Notes under the pieces: model-generated | The model's input: only the letters and a program-made list of their open reading frames with translations | What the model was told of the DNA's origin: nothing | Database searches by the model: none | Program-made: the position numbers and the translations under genes | Assembly: GCA_013399015.1 (NCBI GenBank) | Contig: VWZX01001052.1 | Coordinates: 9,073 to 73,072, forward strand | Length of the DNA: 64,000 bases | Origin: Galbula dea | Lineage: Eukaryota; Chordata; Aves; Piciformes; Galbulidae | Direction of reading: 5' to 3' | Shown: in pieces, positions 55,401 through 61,372 of the stretch | Layout of the letters: every line of letters starts with the position of its first letter | Position numbering within the stretch: position 1 is the first letter of the stretch

Positions 55401-57699
55401 GTGATGTCTCAGCACCACCATGCCCTCTGTAAAATCCTGCCAAGATCTGACAGTGCAGAACCACAGCAGAAAACACTGGATTTTCCCCTTCCCACTTGTT
55501 GCTGGCTGTCCACATTCCTTGAGTTGGTGGATCTGCTCAGCCTCTCCAGACCATTACTGCCCACCTGACCCAACCTGCTCTGAGCAGTGTGCTGTCACAG
55601 GGACCCCAGAAGATTTTGGTCAGCTCTGAAACACTCCCATTCTTTACAATGCCTAATGCAGAGTGTGGATATCCCTTCTGAGATCAAGAAAGCCACCAGA
55701 GCCTCCCAATGACACCTCTCCTCCTCTGAAGGGTGTCTGGATTCCAACACCCCTCTCTCAGCCTTGATCCTGTCTCTCCATTGGACAGCCAAGCTGGGAG
55801 ATGGTCTCCAGGGCTGGAGGAGGTGACAGGAGGCAGGGACTTACTCCACGTTCTTGGACCACGCCGGGGGATTGTTCATCGTCATAAACACACAGTTGGT
55901 TAAAATCGTGATCATGATGAACATGCTGAATAATTTAAAGCCTGGTCAAGGAGAAATGCTGTGGCTGCTGCCTAGGTTCCTCCCTTCATGCTGTTATGAA
56001 GCCAAACACCTTCTCCTCTTGTCCTGACTCCCACCTTGGTCCCATGCCCTGACCTGCTTCTCCTGTAGCTCTCTCTTGTGCACACAGTTTCCCCTTACTC
56101 CTCCTCCTCCACACGTAGTCCCAGCCCTTCCCTTCCCTTCTGCTCCCCTCCCTAGCTCATGGTGCTGTCTCTTCCTCCCTTCTGGTGCCCTGTTCCTAGC
56201 CCTCTCCAACACCCCAGGAGACAGCTTTCCTCATTTGTCTGATCCCTCTTTTTCCTCCTACCTTCTGGCCACCAACTCCTGCTGTCACCTGAGCTCTGCT
56301 GGATCACTTCCCACCCATCCTCATACCCCTCTTGCTCTTGGGCTTCATTCCTTTCCTTCCATCTCTGCTTTGTCTCACACAAAAGGCCTCAGCACTGCCC
56401 AGTACCCCAATGTCCTGGTTCCTTTGCCTTCCTCCTCCCAGAGGATCCTTTGAGCTCCCCAGCTCACCCTCTTCCAGATGGGACAGGGTCCCCTGACCTG
56501 AAAACATTTTGCTGTCTTTCCAAGCCTCTCCAGAGCACAGAGGTCTCTTCCCAGGAGGCTCCACCACTTAGCTTTCCTCCCTTCTCCAACCAAACTGATT
56601 CCTCCCTTCTCCAACCAAGGCTGATCTCTTGGTGCCACCAAGATGCCCAAAACCTTCAAGCACCAAGAGCTTAACACTAGGATGGCTGTGCAGCAGGTCC
56701 TGGCCATGGTAGGGACCATCCCAGGAGATATGTTCACCACACCATCAGGAAACACTTCTCTCAGGGCTTTTTGCCCTCTGAGCATCAGGGTTTGACCTAG
56801 CAAGGGAGCAGCATCAGAGAGGACAAGGATATGAATGGATAAGCACTTTGATGGCTCCTCTGCGGATGGGGTGGAATGGCCCCAGCAAGTAGAGGGCAGG
56901 GGTTGCTGAGAAGCGGAAGATGGACTTCCCTTTGTTGAGGACTATGAATGTCTGTGGAGAAAAGAGAGGAAGGAGATGGGTTAGCCCTCCTGCACACCCT
57001 CCAAACACCCATGGATCAAGTGCTGCTCTCACAGGTGAGACCTCTACACGTGCTTTGCATCTCCAAAGGTTTGCGACCTTAGCAAGGAACAGATGCTCTG
57101 CTTTGGAGGGGAAGCACCCACAGCAGGCTGGGGCTGTGGATCATCAAGATGGGCTCAGATGAGACCCTGGGGCATGGTGGAAAGAAGAAGAGGTCCATGC
57201 TGTGCTCTTTTTCTTGGGATGTATATAGGATCATAGGATTGTCAGAGTTGGAAGGGACCTCAAAGATCATCCAGTTCCAACCCCCCTGCCTGGTAGGGAC
57301 ACCTCCCACTAGATCAGGTTACCCAGGGCCCCATCAAGCCTTGTCTTAAAAGCTTCTAGGGATGAGGCTGCCACAACCTCTCTGGGCAACCTGTTCCACT
57401 GCCTAACCACCCCTGGGCTAGGCTCTGTCCCTCACCTTCTTATCTTTGTAGAAAGGATCCAAGTCCTCCAGCGGGGTCCCAATCAGTTCCAACGGTGGGT
57501 CACCATAGATGAGGGGCAGGTTCTTGCCAGCTTCTAGATCACTGCTGGGTTTGAGCTCCTCTTCCTCAGGCAGCTCCATTTGCTGCTTCTTTATCTTGAG
57601 TGCCTCTGCCTCGGCAATGCGCTGCTCGATGGCAGCCAGCGAGGCTGGGGTGAAGGGACGGAGGTTGTCGGGGCCCGGGATGTACGGCAGGCCAGCCAT
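21268..57699 (-). CDS. SCN4A: Nav1.4 sodium channel alpha subunit (25 coding exons)
   Basis: Voltage-gated sodium channel of the muscle membrane; it carries the rising phase of the muscle action potential. Twenty-five coding exons (listed separately) join in frame to 5517 nt, 1838 aa (human 1836). Four six-helix domains are complete. The selectivity ring is DEKA: Asp at 49978-49980, Glu at 41089-41091, Lys at 27195-27197, Ala at 22141-22143. S4 helices keep their Arg/Lys every third residue. The inactivation gate IFM is at 23927-23935. An ankyrin-binding motif (VPIASEESD) lies in the II-III loop, an IQ calmodulin motif in the C-terminus, and the protein ends ESLV, a PDZ ligand. SCN4A rather than another Nav gene is supported by the short I-II loop, the ESLV end and the CD79B-GH neighbourhood. 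Two introns are not GT-AG. One I-II loop exon more than in human is seen, and the 5' UTR exon was not located. Confidence 0.96.
22876..23146 (-). CDS. SCN4A: SCN4A exon c24: domain IV S1-S3
   Basis: 271 nt, a conserved Nav size, encoding NKFQGMVFDFVTKQVFDI through NIFDFVVVILSIL; acceptor CGGCAG, donor GTGAGT. Confidence 0.96.
23846..23950 (-). CDS. SCN4A: SCN4A exon c23: inactivation gate
   Basis: 105 nt encoding FGGKDIFMTEEQKKYYNAMK and KLGSKKPQKPIPRPS: the domain III-IV linker. The IFM particle (23927-23935) that plugs the open channel is intact. Donor GTATGT. Confidence 0.95.
23951..24882 (-). other. SCN4A: AT-AC intron (human intron 21 equivalent)
   Basis: 932-nt intron beginning ATGAGT and ending TTTATAC. 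Only these ends keep QQKKK-FGGKDIFM in frame and aligned with other Nav channels. Human SCN4A intron 21 is the known AT-AC class spliced by the major (U2) spliceosome. A likely branch site is GACTAAT near 23972. Confidence 0.88.
23993..24209. repeat. 29-bp minisatellite in AT-AC intron
   Basis: About 7.5 copies of a 29-bp unit (CCTTCCCACCAAGCATCTCT then GACCCTGTT on the plus strand), differing at a few positions. It ends about 42 nt from the SCN4A exon c23 acceptor. On the transcript strand each unit contains GGGAAGG and CAGGG. Confidence 0.95.
24883..25020 (-). CDS. SCN4A: SCN4A exon c22: domain III S6
   Basis: 138 nt encoding IEEQPVYEINLYMYIYFVIF, S6 and IIDNFNQQKKK. It ends at AAG followed by ATGAGT, an AT-type donor. 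Confidence 0.96.
26180..26892 (-). mobile_element. CR1 LINE fragment (long)
   Basis: About 710 bp, minus strand: GGAATCACAGAATGGTTTGG at the 3' end, continuing through CCTTGAAGCACTGCAAGGCT and CTGGCCATGCTGCTGGGGAT. In the SCN4A intron between c21 and c22; same family as 47389-48350. Confidence 0.92.
27153..27206 (-). CDS. SCN4A: SCN4A exon c21: domain III selectivity filter (54 nt)
   Basis: 54 nt encoding ATFKGWMDIMYAAVDSRE. Lys at 27195-27197 is the third DEKA residue, which sets Na over Ca selectivity. Acceptor CTGCAG, donor GTGAGG. Confidence 0.97.
28329..28607 (-). CDS. SCN4A: SCN4A exon c20: domain III S5 and pore approach
   Basis: 279 nt encoding [20 protein letters not shown], S5, the glycosylated loop (NTTTGELF, NNKSDC) and YLSLLQV; donor GTACGT. 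Confidence 0.96.
28860..28982 (-). CDS. SCN4A: SCN4A exon c19: domain III S4
   Basis: 123 nt encoding VSLVSLTANWLGYSELGAIK and [20 protein letters not shown] plus Arg. The full domain III voltage sensor charge series is intact. Confidence 0.96.
29512..29685 (-). CDS. SCN4A: SCN4A exon c18: domain III S2-S3
   Basis: 174 nt encoding AFEDIYIEQRKVIRTILEYA through NAWCWLDFLIVD; donor GTAAGT. Confidence 0.96.
29934..30385 (-). mobile_element. CR1 LINE fragment
   Basis: Minus-strand CR1 in the SCN4A intron between c17 and c18 (CCTGAGCCTCCTCTTCTCCA and CTCAGCTGCTCCTCACAGCA). Nearly identical to part of 14896-15560. Confidence 0.92.
31329..31483 (-). CDS. SCN4A: SCN4A exon c17: domain III S1
   Basis: 155 nt encoding CVKRFPCLYVDISSDRGRVW and EHDWFETFIVFMILLSSGAL; acceptor CCCCAG, donor GTAGGT. 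Confidence 0.96.
31770..31899 (-). CDS. SCN4A: SCN4A exon c16: II-III loop, acidic
   Basis: 130 nt encoding NPLSSDNASSLCSTVDYK, a Pro-Glu stretch and KEPEECFTE. Matches the CSTADYKPP and PEECFTE blocks of mammalian Nav1.4. Confidence 0.93.
34214..34670 (-). mobile_element. CR1 LINE fragment
   Basis: Minus-strand CR1 (AACCATAGAATAGTTTAGGT at its 3' end). Faces the plus-strand copy at 35072-35470, forming an imperfect inverted pair about 400 nt apart. Confidence 0.92.
35072..35470 (+). mobile_element. CR1 LINE fragment
   Basis: Plus-strand CR1: GAGGAGCAGCTAAGGGAACT to CTCTTCCAACCTTAATGATT. Opposite to SCN4A. Confidence 0.92.
36376..37072 (+). mobile_element. CR1 LINE fragment (long)
   Basis: About 700 bp on the plus strand, from GGACTCAGGGGTGCTGGTGG through GGAGGAAGTTCTTCACTATG to GGTCCCTTCCAACTCTGGCA. 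It ends about 270 nt from exon c15. Confidence 0.92.
37340..37768 (-). CDS. SCN4A: SCN4A exon c15: II-III loop
   Basis: 429 nt. It encodes [31 protein letters not shown], a variable acidic region and the ankyrin-binding motif VPIASEESD (37385-37411). It ends TEDTK at donor GTAAGA. Confidence 0.95.
37769..40995 (-). other. SCN4A: SCN4A intron between c14 and c15
   Basis: 3.2-kb intron without CR1. It has a GC-rich minisatellite (38594-38752) and a CpG-richer block around 40130-40340 (for example CCGCCGCCGCTGCGC). No splice-flanked coding segment was found. Confidence 0.7.
38594..38752. repeat. GC-rich minisatellite
   Basis: Six copies of a unit of about 27 bp, CCCCGGGCTGCGGGACGGGC followed by TGTCT, separated by C runs of varying length. 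CpG-rich, with G runs of 6-8 on the minus strand. Confidence 0.93.
40996..41352 (-). CDS. SCN4A: SCN4A exon c14: domain II S4-S6 and pore loop
   Basis: 357 nt encoding MRVFKLAKSWPTLNMLIKII, S5, the pore loop FRILCGEWIETMWDCMEV (second DEKA residue Glu at 41089-41091) and S6 start MVMVIGNLV. The first residue is Met where mammals have Leu. Confidence 0.96.
41666..41839 (-). CDS. SCN4A: SCN4A exon c13: domain II S2-S4
   Basis: 174 nt encoding VFTGIFTAEMVLKLIALDPY through GLSVLRSFRL; it carries the first gating charges of domain II S4. Donor GTAGGT. Confidence 0.96.
42718..43020 (-). mobile_element. CR1 LINE fragment
   Basis: Minus-strand CR1 (AATCCCAGAATCCCAGCATG at its 3' end) in the SCN4A intron between c12 and c13. 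Confidence 0.9.
43956..44194 (-). CDS. SCN4A: SCN4A exon c12: domain II S1
   Basis: 239 nt, the conserved Nav size. It encodes LEEAHQKCPPWWYKFAHM, VVMDPFVDLGITICIVLN and ENVLSVGNL; donor GTAAGC. Confidence 0.95.
44553..44700 (-). mobile_element. CR1 LINE fragment (short)
   Basis: CATAGAATGGTCTGGGCTGG then GATCATCTAGTCCAACCCCC: minus-strand CR1 3' end, about 150 bp, in the intron between c11 and c12. Confidence 0.9.
45067..45190 (-). CDS. SCN4A: SCN4A exon c11: I-II loop
   Basis: 124 nt between acceptor TTCCTAG and donor GTAAGT. It encodes FNPTYEPEKSDHNHLTVG and ALSVISNAVE. The end resembles SILTN/SGISD-AMEELEE of other Nav loops. Confidence 0.85.
45424..45573 (-). CDS. SCN4A: SCN4A exon c10: I-II loop
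   Basis: 150 nt encoding DQHSSSDSLTSSV through KLERSATVIE, with KDCNG, which is also present in the human Nav1.4 loop. Donor GTATGT. Two tandem acceptors 6 nt apart exist; the one giving DQHSS is used here. Confidence 0.75.
45702..46375 (-). mobile_element. CR1 LINE fragment (long)
   Basis: Minus-strand CR1 of about 675 bp, GAATCACAGAAAGCTGGGGG to ATGCCATTGGCCTTCTTGGC. Its 3' end lies only about 130 nt upstream of exon c10. Confidence 0.92.
46748..46955 (+). mobile_element. CR1 LINE fragment
   Basis: Plus-strand CR1, internally deleted (GGGGAGACCTTCTGGCTCTC to TCTAAACCATTCTATGATCC). Confidence 0.85.
47389..48350 (-). mobile_element. CR1 LINE fragment (longest here)
   Basis: About 960 bp on the minus strand: AAATCACAGAATGATTTGGG through TTGAAGCACTGCAAGGCTGC to TTGGTGCCATCTGCAACCTT. 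It includes 3' reverse-transcriptase coding remnants in broken frames; no intact ORF. Confidence 0.92.
49054..49266 (-). CDS. SCN4A: SCN4A exon c9: domain I S6
   Basis: Acceptor CCGCAG; encodes TLRSAGKTYM, S6 (SFYLINLILAVVAMAY) and a charged coiled stretch ending QEEQEKM. The 3' end is uncertain: the best in-phase donor is GTTGGT at 49048-49053, which is weak. Confidence 0.85.
49954..50095 (-). CDS. SCN4A: SCN4A exon c8: domain I pore loop
   Basis: 142 nt encoding KCPEGYQCMK through FRLMTQDFWENLFQL. The first DEKA residue (Asp) is at 49978-49980. The next residue, decisive for tetrodotoxin affinity, is Phe (49975-49977); mammalian Nav1.4 has Tyr. Confidence 0.96.
50411..50474 (-). CDS. SCN4A: SCN4A exon c7 (64 nt)
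   Basis: 64 nt, a conserved Nav exon size. It encodes NFYFLEGALDALLCGNSSDA, with donor GTGAGT and acceptor TGTGAAG. Confidence 0.92.
50664..50960 (-). mobile_element. CR1 LINE fragment
   Basis: Minus-strand CR1, ATAGAATCATGGAATTGTTT to GTTTCCTCTTGTCCTATC, 190 nt upstream of exon c7. Confidence 0.9.
52508..52816 (-). CDS. SCN4A: SCN4A exon c6: domain I S5 and turret
   Basis: 309 nt. It encodes LKTIVGALIQSVKKLSDVM, S5, MGNLRQKCVRWPPLNDT, and an extracellular turret with seven N-glycosylation sequons (NDT, NDT, NTT, NFS, NFT, NFT, NST). Acceptor CCTAG, donor GTAAAT. Confidence 0.95.
53487..53835 (-). mobile_element. CR1 LINE fragment
   Basis: Minus-strand copy of a different CR1 subfamily (TCATAGTATTGTCTGAGCTG, then AACCACCCTCTGGGTGAAAA). 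Confidence 0.88.
54852..54943 (-). CDS. SCN4A: SCN4A exon c5: domain I S4
   Basis: 92 nt, the invariant Nav exon-5 length. It encodes YITEFVDLGNISALRTFRVL then RALKTITVIPG, with the first gating charges. Asp in FVDLG is the adult-type residue. No second copy of this exon is seen nearby. Confidence 0.96.
55045..55173 (-). CDS. SCN4A: SCN4A exon c4: domain I S2-S3
   Basis: 129 nt, a conserved Nav exon size. It encodes YTFTGIYTFESLIKVLSRG, then FCIDDFTFLRDPWNWLDF and MVISMA; donor GTGAGT, acceptor TTTCAG. Confidence 0.96.
55845..55934 (-). CDS. SCN4A: SCN4A exon c3: domain I S1
   Basis: 90 nt, the conserved Nav exon-3 length, encoding LFSMFIMITILTNCVFMTM then NNPPAWSKNVE, with donor GTAAGT. 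The start is set by homology and frame: the preceding intron bases are AA, where AC is expected. Confidence 0.88.
55935..56832 (-). other. SCN4A: U12-type intron with AT-AA ends
   Basis: 898-nt intron beginning ATATCCTTG (perfect U12 donor core) and with a U12-like branch site TCTCCTTGAC at 55945-55954, branch A at 55946, 11 nt from the 3' end. The last two bases are AA instead of the usual AC. SCN4A intron 2 is a known U12 AT-AC intron in mammals. Confidence 0.75.
56833..56951 (-). CDS. SCN4A: SCN4A exon c2
   Basis: 119 nt, the conserved Nav exon-2 length. It encodes TFIVLNKGKSIFRFSATPAL through IKVLIH, ending with two bases (TC) of a Ser codon. Its donor is the U12-type ATATCCTT, not GT. 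Confidence 0.93.
57231..57416 (-). mobile_element. CR1 LINE fragment
   Basis: Minus-strand CR1, ATCATAGGATTGTCAGAGTT to AACCTGTTCCACTGCCTAAC. It ends about 20 nt from the donor of SCN4A exon c1. Confidence 0.9.
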
Positions 57700-57734
57700 C
57701 CTCTCATTCTGCTCCAGGGACACCTGTGCCCAGT
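57436..57734 (-). CDS. SCN4A: SCN4A exon c1: N-terminus
   Basis: Acceptor CCCACAG before 57734, then 35 nt of 5' UTR, ATG at 57697-57699, and 88 codons to donor GTGAGG. It encodes MAGLPYIPGPDNLRPFTPAS through DPFYKDKK. The ATG has A at -3 and G at +4. In-frame codons upstream (GTG) are untranslated. An overlapping upstream ATG is at 57705-57707. Confidence 0.92.
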
Positions 57735-57897
57735 CTGTGGGGACAAGAAGGGTGACAAGTTAGTGCCTGCTAGACTTGCTTCAGGCCATTGTTGCTCAGC
57801 CCTTGAAGCCAAGTGGTGGTAGGGTCTCAGGAGGGTTTTGTGAATGGGTTTGCGGAAAGCTATTGGACTTGCAAGAAAGGTTATTAGCCTAGAAGAG

Positions 57898-58125
57898 AAT
57901 CATAGAATGGTTTGGGTTGGAAAGAATCTTTCAAGGTCATCTAGTCCAACTCTCATGAAGTCAGCAGGGACATCTTCAACTAGAGCAGGTTGCTCAGAGG
58001 CCCAAACAACCTGACCTGGAATGGTTTCAGGGATGGGACATCTCCCACCTCTCTGGGCAACCTGGGACAGGCTCTCACCACCCTCAATGTAAAACATTTC
58101 TTCCTTCTATCTAGCCTCAATCTCC
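57898..58125 (-). mobile_element. CR1 LINE fragment
   Basis: AATCATAGAATGGTTTGGGT at the 3' end, minus strand, about 230 bp. Confidence 0.92.
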
Positions 58126-59112
58126 CTGTCCTGGTTAGGGTTAGAACAGAACTAATCCTGTTCAGAGATTTTACTTTTCAGCTGAAGCTCCTCTGAGAAA
58201 CTGCACTTTCTGAGACTAAGAGTATGTTTTTGCAGGCACTGCCTGCTTCTGGCAGTGATAAGGCCTGATGTTTAGATTTACTACCAGGGACTGGGATTCA
58301 AAGCAATTCACCTTGCTCCCCAAGGCAGCAGTGCATGGATGCTGCATTGCCCACACCTTCCCTGGAGCTTCCCAGTGGGTGCTGCCTCTCCAAACCCCCA
58401 GCAGTGCCCTGGTCCCTGTGGAGGTGGCTGTGCCTCCAGCTGCCACCAGCGATCACCGCAGGGGTCAGGTTTCTGCAGCTCCATGACTCTGCTCATTCCT
58501 CCCCCAGCAGGAGCAAGCACAGGAGAGGAGCTCAAGCAAGCAGGACCAGCTTTGCTTTCAGGCCAGGTCTCTTCTTCCCCTCCCTGGCCTGAGGCCATGG
58601 CTGTGCCATGCTGATCCAGCTGCTGGTGGAGCAGCCCCTGTGAGCATCAGGCATGGGGCTTGCAGCCCCCCAAGAAGATGCTGGGGGTTGGTAGCACCAC
58701 CCATGGCTAAGCAGAGGGTCCTCAAAGGAGATGTTGCTCTGGGCATGGAAATGCTTTGTGGCTTTTCTGGGGTCTTCTACAGCATCTGGTCCTGCTCTGT
58801 CCTCTTTGAGGCCACCCAGAGATGACCCCAGGGAGCAGGATCTGGGCTTAGGCTTACATCCAGCTCCTGCATGGTTCTGTGCTGGAGCCATCAACATCTC
58901 TGTCACTTTCTGAAACAAGCCAAGAGCCAAAGGCTCAGCTCAGCACCTCTCTCTCTCCCCCAGTGAGCCCAGTATCCCACACCAGTATGTGTGGGTGACA
59001 ATATGAGATAGGCAGCTGGGTCCCACCACACCAAGTGAAGCAGCTCAGGCTAGGACCAGCCACCCCCAGCCCCAGGGACAGGGTGAGCAGCCCCTCTGCT
59101 CCCAGCCTGGCA

Positions 59113-59137
59113 CATTTATAGCAGCTACTATAAATAA
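59113..59137 (-). promoter_or_regulatory. SCN4A: Candidate SCN4A muscle promoter (MEF2 site and TATA)
   Basis: On the minus strand TTATTTATAG (59128-59137) fits the MEF2 consensus YTAWWWWTAR, and CTATAAATG (59113-59121) could be a TATA box. A myogenic-type E-box CAGGTG lies at 59407-59412. MEF2 plus E-box fits a muscle gene, and the distance to exon c1 is 1.4 kb. No transcript evidence. Confidence 0.35.
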
Positions 59138-60892
59138 CAGATCCAACTTTGAGCCTCTGATAGGTAAAAGCAGTTTGGGTGCAGCAACATGTGCTGCCCT
59201 GGGCACGAGTCACCCTGGGGGGCTCTACCCCAGATCTCCTGGGTACCCCCAGAGTCCCTTATTAGAGGCAGACTCTTGTCCCCTCAGCTTCCCTGCTAAG
59301 AAACCAGCCACTTAAAAGGTCTCTGCAAAGCTCTGAGCTGCTCTTTATTTCCTTCTTAAGTTTTGGACTTCTAGCTAGGCTGCATAACTCCTTTTTTACT
59401 GTGACCCAGGTGAGGTGTTGATTTTGGCTACACCATGCTATGGGTGAACACCTCACCCCTCCCCAAGCTCTGCATCAGCAGTTACCAGCAGGCAACTGGG
59501 AGCAGCTCCCTTCTCAGGAGCATGTGGCCTCCACTCTGCTACCAGTTCAGTTTCCTCTGTTATTTTTGCTCCTCTGAGGCTCCAGAAATGAACCAGCCTT
59601 CAAAATAACAGCAGTGGTTTGGGAGCTACCAGAGATGCTGCCTATCAGGTTCAGTATAATCAGGACAGACAGAAGGGTGGCAGAGTCCTGTCTGAGACTG
59701 CTTGGAGAGCCACCCCCTCCAGAAGTGGCACTGCATCCCTACCCAGGAAATAACCTTCTGTGGGCTGAGGAAGAGGGGAAAGACTTTCTTGGCTTCTCTG
59801 TGGGGGACACAAGGTAGCCAGGGACCTCCCTCCATCCTGCTGACCCATGGACTCAGCCCACTACCCAGGCTCCAAGGGCTCTGCTCCTCCCATTCCTGAG
59901 CATCATTCTGGGAGAGCATCTGCAAACCCAGAGTCCCCAAAGCCTTTGGTTAGCCCCAGCCTGGAAAGCCCAGAGAGATGCAATTGTTGCTCTACCACAC
60001 TCAGGGCTGGATTACCAAACCAGGTGCTGCTGGGGTGTCTCAGGTGAAGACATCCTGGTCCTGAGAAATCTCAGCTCTACAGATAGCCAGAGCATGGAAC
60101 ACAACACTGGGACCCTCTGAGCCTCTGCAGCATTGCAGCAAGACCCTCAAAAACATCTTGAGGAGCTGCCCTTCCCCATCTGCAAGCCTGCTCTCAAGAT
60201 TCATCCTTAACACTGACAGGAGACACTCTGGAAAGAGTCCAGGAGAGACCAATATGGACATGAGTCCTAAGCCAGAAAACAACTGGAATGGTCATCAGCA
60301 AGGGTAAATTCAGCTTCTCTCACCAAGAAAGAGCAGAACCAGGTGAGGCTCAGCCAGGTGCTCTCCATGCACAGCACAGGAGGGCTCCCTGCAGCAGGGA
60401 TGAGTGTGGAAACAAGGAGCTCATTCACCAAAGCCAGCAAGCAGCCACTTCTGAGCCAGCCCAGAGCTAAACCATGTGCTTGTGGCTATGAGAATCCTGG
60501 GGGAGAGAAGCCAGCACCCAGCAGCTCAAGAGCTCTGGAAAGCAGACACCACTGGGCACACAACCCAACTCCATCACAGCACACAGGGAGGTCCTGTAGC
60601 ACCCTCTCTTTGTTACCTGCACCCCAAATCCTCCTAGGACACTTCACTTCCACTCAAACCAGTGTCCAGAGACTGACTGCACCCAAGACAGCTCAGGTCT
60701 CCCCATCACTTGCTTATTTATCCCCATGAGGACAGGCAGGGTGGGGCAGGATGGTGCAATGGGGACCAGCTGGGGCTGAAGGCTTTGGGGATGAGTCACA
60801 GCTCAGGGATGGCTTTTCTCTCACACATGTTCTGCCTGCTGCTTCTGCAAACACAATCCATCCTGCACCTCACATCCTGGGCTCAGGTTTGG

Positions 60893-61372
60893 GCTCCTCA
60901 CTCCAAGAAGGACACTGAGGTGCTGGAGTGTGGCCAGAGAAGGGCAAGGAAGGTGGGGAAGGGTCTGGAGCACAAGTGTTGTGAGGAGCAGCTGAGGGAA
61001 CTGGGCTTGGTTAGCCTGGAGGAGGCTCAGGGGAGACCTTCTCTCTGCAGCTCCCTGAGAGGAGGCTGGAGCCAGGTGGGGCTTGGGCTCTTCTCCTGGG
61101 TTATCAGTGATGGGACAAGAGGAAATGGCCTCAAGTAGCACCAGGGGAGGGTTAGATTGGATATTAGGCAAAATTTCTTCCCAACAAGAGTTGTCAGGCA
61201 TTGACCCAGGCTGCCTAAGGCAGTGGTGCAGTCACCATCCCTGGAGGGGTTTCAAAGCCCTGGAGATGTGGTGCTGAGGGCCATGGTTTAGTGGTGACCT
61301 GGCAGTGCTGGTTAATGCTTGGACCTGGTGACTTTAAGGTCTTCTCCAATCTAAATGATTCTGATTCCATGA
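60893..61372 (+). mobile_element. CR1 LINE fragment
   Basis: Plus-strand CR1: GAAGGACACTGAGGTGCTGG, then GAGGAGCAGCTGAGGGAACT, ending TCTAAATGATTCTGATTCCA. About 480 bp. Confidence 0.92.

Noticed and set aside
57700..57723. Upstream GTG-started extension of Nav1.4 (reading SLEQNER)
   Set aside because: GTG is not a normal vertebrate start; the ATG at 57697-57699 has a good context and matches Nav N-termini.
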